27,956 nt of DNA from CAWBRT01 sp050015355 (lineage in GTDB: Bacteria > Acidobacteriota > Terriglobia > Terriglobales > Acidobacteriaceae), in contig JBEKBO010000055.1 of assembly GCA_050015355.1 (NCBI GenBank), forward strand, positions 1 to 27,956. The letters run 5' to 3'. The position numbers were made by a program, and so were the translations under genes. The notes beneath the pieces are model-generated. The model made no database searches and was not told where the DNA came from. It worked only from the letters and a program-made list of their open reading frames with translations. Each line of letters begins with the position of its first letter. The first letter of the stretch is position 1. Shown piece by piece: positions 24,018-27,956 of the stretch.

Positions 24018-24851
24018 GTGTTTGAAGATGCAGTTGTGGTGATTAAAGGTGCGGGAGACCTGGCTAGTGGAGTGATTCTGCGGCTTCATCGCGCGGGGCT
24101 TCGGCTGGTTGTGACCGAGATCGAGCAGCCGACTACGGTGCGGCGGACGGTAGCTTTTTCCGAGGCGATCTACTGCGGAGAAGTCGAAGTCGAGGGAGTG
24201 CGCGCGCGCAAGATCAAAGATTGCAATGAAATTCCGCGAGCGTGGAGCGAAGGTGTGGTGCCTGTGCTGGTCGATCCGTGGGCCGAGGTCGTGCCGCGGC
24301 TTCGTCCGGCGGCGGTGGTTGACGCCATTATCGCCAAGCGCAACCTTGGGACACGGATCTCGGATGCGGATGTGGTGATTGGCCTCGGCCCGGGCTTCGA
24401 GGCGGGAGTCGATGTTCACGCGGTGGTCGAGACCAACCGCGGCCACCAGCTTGGCCGGGTTCTATGGCATGGCTCCGCCGAGCCGGATACGGGTGTGCCT
24501 GGCGAAATCGCAGGCCATGGCCTGCAACGGCTGCTGCGGGCTCCGTCGCCGGGTTGGTTGCGAGGCGAGAGAGCGATTGGAGACCGGGTTGAAGCCGGCG
24601 AGGTGGTCTGTTGGGTCGACCAAACGCCGGTAAAGGCCGGCATTGCAGGCGTACTGCGCGGACTGCTGCATGACGGCTTGTGCGTTTATCCGGGAATGAA
24701 GATTGGCGACATCGATCCGCGGGCCGCTCGCGAACATTGCTTCACGATCTCGGATAAATCGCTGGCGATCGCAGGAGGGGTCCTGGAGGCAGTGCTTTAC
24801 CTTCTGCGCGGGCAACGCCGCGCGTTTGCCCACAGCGCTTCCGTCCGATAG
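24018..24851 (+). CDS. yqeB: YqeB/EF2563-family selenium-dependent molybdenum hydroxylase maturation protein
   Basis: The 277-residue product carries the family signatures: VIKGAGDLASG near the N-terminus (8-18), EIEQPTTVRRTVAF, and the central block IGLGPGFEAGVDVHAVVETNRGH read in two parts around residues 118-140. YqeB/EF2563 proteins are encoded with labile-selenium molybdenum hydroxylases and act in cofactor maturation, mechanism unknown. I choose GTG 24018, preceded by AAAAGGAT, over an in-frame GTG at 23961, because the extra 19 residues are not family-like. It lies between the YqeC-MobA fusion and the hydroxylase subunits. Confidence 0.85.
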   Translation: MFEDAVVVIKGAGDLASGVILRLHRAGLRLVVTEIEQPTTVRRTVAFSEAIYCGEVEVEGVRARKIKDCNEIPRAWSEGVVPVLVDPWAEVVPRLRPAAVVDAIIAKRNLGTRISDADVVIGLGPGFEAGVDVHAVVETNRGHQLGRVLWHGSAEPDTGVPGEIAGHGLQRLLRAPSPGWLRGERAIGDRVEAGEVVCWVDQTPVKAGIAGVLRGLLHDGLCVYPGMKIGDIDPRAAREHCFTISDKSLAIAGGVLEAVLYLLRGQRRAFAHSASVR

Positions 24852-25008
24852 TGACGCGCCTTTGGCGACGGAGCGCCGCAATCGTCGCAAATGGAACGTA
24901 GGGCTCAAAAGTCCGGAGATTCTGCTTGACAAACGTGGGCAGCGACGGCACGCTGCGAAGGGTCAATTCAGGGCACAAAAAGGGTGATGAGGACGGAAAG
25001 GGGGAACT

Positions 25009-25647
25009 ATGGAAAAAGAACGAGACGTGTCAACTTCTGGTGAGGAGCAGGTATCAGGCAAGCTCCGCGTCTCGCGTCGTGGCTTCCTGAAGGGAATGGG
25101 AGTAAGCACCGCCGCGGCGGCAATGGCAACGGCGATGGTGCCCCAACTGGAAGCGGAGACGGCTCCCCTGGTGAAGGGGATTCGAGAGGCGACGATTGTA
25201 ACGGAGATCAACGGCAAGACGTATCGTCTGGCGGTCAAGTCGCACTGGACGCTGCTCGAAGTGTTGCGGCGGGAACTGGGCCTGACCGGCACGAAGAAGA
25301 CATGCGACCGCTCCAGTTGCGGAGCCTGCACGGTGATCATGGACGGCAAGGCCGTCTACGCCTGTACTCAATTGGCCATCGAGGCGGACAAGCGCAAGAT
25401 CACTACGATCGAGGCTTTGTCCGAGGGAGAAACGATGCATCCGATTCAGGCGGCCTTCGTACGGGAGGACGCGTATCAGTGCGGTTTCTGCACGCCGGGC
25501 CAGATCATGTCGACGAAGGCATTGCTCGACTCCAACCCACGGGCGAGCTTGGCCGAGATAAAAGAAGCCCTTTCGGGAAACATCTGCCGATGCAGCGCCT
25601 ACCCCAAGATCACCAAAGCGGTGTTATCGCTGGCGCAGAAGGCATAA
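25009..25647 (+). CDS. TAT-exported [2Fe-2S] subunit of a xanthine-dehydrogenase-family enzyme
   Basis: The 212-residue product has a twin-arginine signal (SRRGFLKG at 22-29, then an Ala-rich hydrophobic stretch to about 50). A plant-type ferredoxin domain has C99, C104, C107 and C119, and a second cluster domain has C158, C161, C193 and C195. This is the small electron-transfer subunit of aldehyde/xanthine-type molybdenum hydroxylases. The TAT signal predicts periplasmic assembly, as in PaoABC-type aldehyde oxidases, with the Mo subunit carried along. GGAAAGGGGGAACT precedes ATG 25009. The order is FeS, Mo, FAD. Confidence 0.92.
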   Translation: MEKERDVSTSGEEQVSGKLRVSRRGFLKGMGVSTAAAAMATAMVPQLEAETAPLVKGIREATIVTEINGKTYRLAVKSHWTLLEVLRRELGLTGTKKTCDRSSCGACTVIMDGKAVYACTQLAIEADKRKITTIEALSEGETMHPIQAAFVREDAYQCGFCTPGQIMSTKALLDSNPRASLAEIKEALSGNICRCSAYPKITKAVLSLAQKA

Positions 25648-25662
25648 GGGGAGGGAGATACT

Positions 25663-27891
25663 ATGAGCTCGGAATTTAGAGTTATCGGGAAACGCCAACC
25701 AAAGATGGACGGGTTTGAAAAAGTAACCGGACGGGCGAAATATGCCTCTGATTTCTCCCTGCCCGGCATGCTCTGCTTGAAGATCTTAAGAAGCCCATAT
25801 CCGCATGCGCGGATCGTTAACATCGATACGTCGAAAGCCTTGGCGTTGCCGGGCGTGAAGGCGGTGCTGACCCACAAGGATATGGCGGCATACCCCCGCT
25901 GGAATCCCTCATACCCAATCCTCACGGACGTGGCACGGTTCCAGGGCGACGACGTTGCGCTGGTAGCCGCGGTGGATGAGGACACGGCTGTGGAAGCGCT
26001 GGGCCTGATCAAAGTTGACTACCAGGTGCTTCCCTTCGTGCTCGATCCGGAAGAAGCGTTGAAGCCGGGCGCTCCCAAACTATTCCCCGAGGGCAATCTC
26101 ATTGGAGGTAAGCCCGTGGTCGTCAGCAGGGGGGATGTGGCGAAAGGTTTTGCCGAGGCTGACCTTATCTATGAAGCACGCTATCGGACTCCTATCAATC
26201 AGCATGCAACCATGGAGAGCAGGGCCTGCATCGCGCAGTGGGGGGGCGGTAGGGTGACCATCTGGGATTCCACCCAGGCTCCCTTCGAAGTCCAGAAAGC
26301 GGTCGCCAAGGCGCTCAAAATCCCGCAGAGCAAGGTGCACGTGACTTGCGAGTTCATGGGGGGCGGCTTTGGCGACAAGGGCAACCCCGGGCGATACAGC
26401 ACGCTGGCCGCGGTGGTTGCTCGAAAGACGGGCCGCCCGGCAAGAGTCGAGCTGGACAGAGAAGAAGTTTATCTCGCGGCAGGACACCGTTACCCGACCG
26501 TCATTGACCTGAAGTACGGGGTGAAGAAGGATGGCACGCTCACTGCCATCCAGGCGAAAGTGGTTGCCGATGCCGGAGCTTACGCCATGTTTCCGCTCGC
26601 CGCATTCGACGCATTGGGCTGCATGATGTCGATCTACCGCTGCCCGAATATGACCGGCGAGGCTTATACGGTGAGCACGAACAACCCGACCACCGGTCCC
26701 ATGCGCTGTGTCGGTCATCCCCAGGGAACGTTTGCCCAGGATGTTCACATGGACATCATCGCCGAGAAGCTGGGGATGGATCCGCTCGAGTTCAAGCTGA
26801 AGAACCACGCCCGCCTCGAAGATGGCGACCAGTTCAGGAAGATTCCTTTCACCAGCAACGGCATGGAAGAGTGCATCAAGCGTGGTGCGGAAGCGTTCCA
26901 GTGGAAGGAGAAGCGGCAGAAGACGGCCTCGCAGGCGGGTCCGATCAAAAAGGGTTATGGCGTGGCCATTCACGCTTGCCGACATGGCGGCATGCCTCCG
27001 GGAATGCCGTTGTCGGGCATGGTGCGGATCAATGCCGATGGCACGGTGAATGTGTTCACCGGCGCATCGGAGCTGGGAGGCGGGCAGAAGACCACGATGG
27101 CCATGATCGCCGCCGAAGAACTCGGGGTGCTGCTCAGCAATGTATTCGTCATTTCGGCCGACACCGACATGACGACGGACACGGGCGTCACTTCCGGCAG
27201 CCGCCAGACGATCACCGGCGGCACCGGCGTGAAGCTGGCTTCGACGGACGCAAAAAATCAACTGCTTGACGTCGCGGCTGATGAGTTGAAGACAGACAAG
27301 AAGAACCTGAGCATTCGGGACAGCATGATTTATGCGGCCGGCTCCGATAAAGGTGTTCCGCTGGACCAGATTGCATCGAAGGCGCCGGGCGGGGTGATTG
27401 TTGGCCGTGGCTACATGAAGATTCCCACTGACGTTTTCTTCCACGGCTTCGCGGCGGGGTTTGCCGAGGTGGAAGTGGACACTCGCACCGGCCATGTCAA
27501 GGTTCTCAAGATAGTGGCGGCTCACGATCTCGGCAGGGCGATCAACCCGCTGACGGCCGAGAGCCAGATCGAGGGAGGCGTTGTTCAGGGAATTGGTTTT
27601 GGCATGACCGAAGACCAGATCTACGACAAAGCCACCGGCATCTGCGTGAACCCGAATCATCTGAATTACAAGCTGATGACGATGAAGGATGTACCGGAGA
27701 TCGTGCCGATCATTGTGGAGTCGATCGATAAACTAGGTCCGTACGGGGCGAAGGGGATTGGTGAACCACCTTATACCCCACCCACACCGGCCATAGCGAA
27801 TGCGATCTACAACGCGATCGGCGTCCGCTTCTCGGAACTTCCTATTACCAACCGTGCGATCCTCATGGGCCTGAAGGCGAAAAAGGGCTAG
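25663..27891 (+). CDS. Molybdopterin-binding catalytic subunit, xanthine-dehydrogenase family
   Basis: The 742-residue product is the large Mo subunit. GGGFGDKG (233-240) and the surrounding molybdopterin-contact region, HATMESR (181-187), GASELGGGQKT and the C-terminal YGAKGIGEPP are all present, with E701 the expected catalytic base. It has no in-frame UGA selenocysteine. Substrates in this family include purines, nicotinate, aldehydes and N-heterocycles; nothing here fixes the choice. GGGAGGGAGATACT lies before ATG 25663, 15 bases after the FeS gene, so they are one operon. Neighbouring yqeC and yqeB suggest a labile-selenium type of enzyme. Confidence 0.92.
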   Translation: MSSEFRVIGKRQPKMDGFEKVTGRAKYASDFSLPGMLCLKILRSPYPHARIVNIDTSKALALPGVKAVLTHKDMAAYPRWNPSYPILTDVARFQGDDVALVAAVDEDTAVEALGLIKVDYQVLPFVLDPEEALKPGAPKLFPEGNLIGGKPVVVSRGDVAKGFAEADLIYEARYRTPINQHATMESRACIAQWGGGRVTIWDSTQAPFEVQKAVAKALKIPQSKVHVTCEFMGGGFGDKGNPGRYSTLAAVVARKTGRPARVELDREEVYLAAGHRYPTVIDLKYGVKKDGTLTAIQAKVVADAGAYAMFPLAAFDALGCMMSIYRCPNMTGEAYTVSTNNPTTGPMRCVGHPQGTFAQDVHMDIIAEKLGMDPLEFKLKNHARLEDGDQFRKIPFTSNGMEECIKRGAEAFQWKEKRQKTASQAGPIKKGYGVAIHACRHGGMPPGMPLSGMVRINADGTVNVFTGASELGGGQKTTMAMIAAEELGVLLSNVFVISADTDMTTDTGVTSGSRQTITGGTGVKLASTDAKNQLLDVAADELKTDKKNLSIRDSMIYAAGSDKGVPLDQIASKAPGGVIVGRGYMKIPTDVFFHGFAAGFAEVEVDTRTGHVKVLKIVAAHDLGRAINPLTAESQIEGGVVQGIGFGMTEDQIYDKATGICVNPNHLNYKLMTMKDVPEIVPIIVESIDKLGPYGAKGIGEPPYTPPTPAIANAIYNAIGVRFSELPITNRAILMGLKAKKG

Positions 27892-27908
27892 GGTGAAGGA
27901 GATAAACG

Positions 27909-27956
27909 ATGAAACCATTCGATTACTATCGAGTCACCACGGTCGGGCAGGCTGTA
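27909..27956 (+). CDS. FAD-binding subunit of the molybdenum hydroxylase (partial)
   Basis: Only 16 codons are in the window, cut by the right edge. The N-terminus MKPFDYYR followed by TTVGQAV matches the start of CoxM/PaoB-type FAD-binding subunits. AAGGAGATAAACG gives a strong ribosome site. Position after the Mo subunit completes the usual three-subunit set. Confidence 0.75.
   Translation, partial: MKPFDYYRVTTVGQAV

Noticed and set aside
26080..27660. 526-residue open frame on the - strand opposite the molybdopterin subunit
   Set aside because: The + strand has complete Mo-hydroxylase motifs; the antisense frame has no family features and arises from high GC.
25663..27891. Selenocysteine (UGA) in the molybdenum hydroxylase
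   Set aside because: The reading frame is open throughout with no in-frame UGA; selenium, if present, would be a labile cofactor ligand.

Overview
The window is a high-GC bacterial chromosome segment (the RloC-like gene at 10857-13187 looks more AT-rich). It is made mostly of catabolic and redox genes, separated by intergenic spacers that are unusually full of small palindromic repeats. The gene content and the repeat style (short elements ending TGTCAT...ATGACA, and CCCCAGCGAG/CCCCACGT palindromes after genes) suggest an Acidobacteriota (Terriglobia-like) genome. That assignment is inference; there is no rRNA or marker gene here to prove it.

Left block (1-7.4 kb): a good sigma70-type promoter (135-164) is followed at once by a perfect 14-bp palindrome, GATTGCATGCAATC (177-190). 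After a roughly 300-nt leader come a Tm-1-like/UPF0261 protein, a zinc alcohol dehydrogenase, a creatininase-family amidohydrolase and a fuculose-type class II aldolase, all on +. A GntR/FCD regulator (6024-5263, -) faces them, and its start codon lies inside a near-identical copy of the palindrome (6017-6031). This gives a testable, self-contained regulon. A BaiN/HI0933-type flavoprotein follows on -.

Middle block (7.5-16.2 kb): a TPP-dependent acetolactate-synthase-like enzyme and a DASS/SLC13 anion transporter converge on a repeat hairpin. Next is an isolated RloC/PrrC-like ABC ATPase, a candidate anticodon nuclease with a CxxC zinc-hook motif and an R-E-H triad. A membrane alkaline-phosphatase-superfamily enzyme and a split chromate-type transporter pair follow.

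Right block (16.5-27.9 kb): low-specificity threonine aldolase, a flavodoxin-like FMN reductase, a 2-hydroxyacid dehydrogenase translationally coupled to a class II ketose-bisphosphate aldolase, and an FGGY kinase. Then comes a molybdenum-hydroxylase module: a YqeC-MobA/MocA fusion, YqeB, and a TAT-exported [2Fe-2S] subunit, a molybdopterin subunit and the start of an FAD subunit.

Taken together, the dehydrogenases, amidohydrolase/lactonase-like protein, two unrelated class II aldolases, sugar kinase, TPP enzyme and organic anion carrier look like a catabolic cluster for an unidentified polyol, sugar acid or ketose. The most distinctive sequence-level observations are the paired GntR operators, the RloC-like gene, and a palindromic repeat family that has entered coding sequence in frame twice (tail of the UPF0261 gene; inside the MobA domain).
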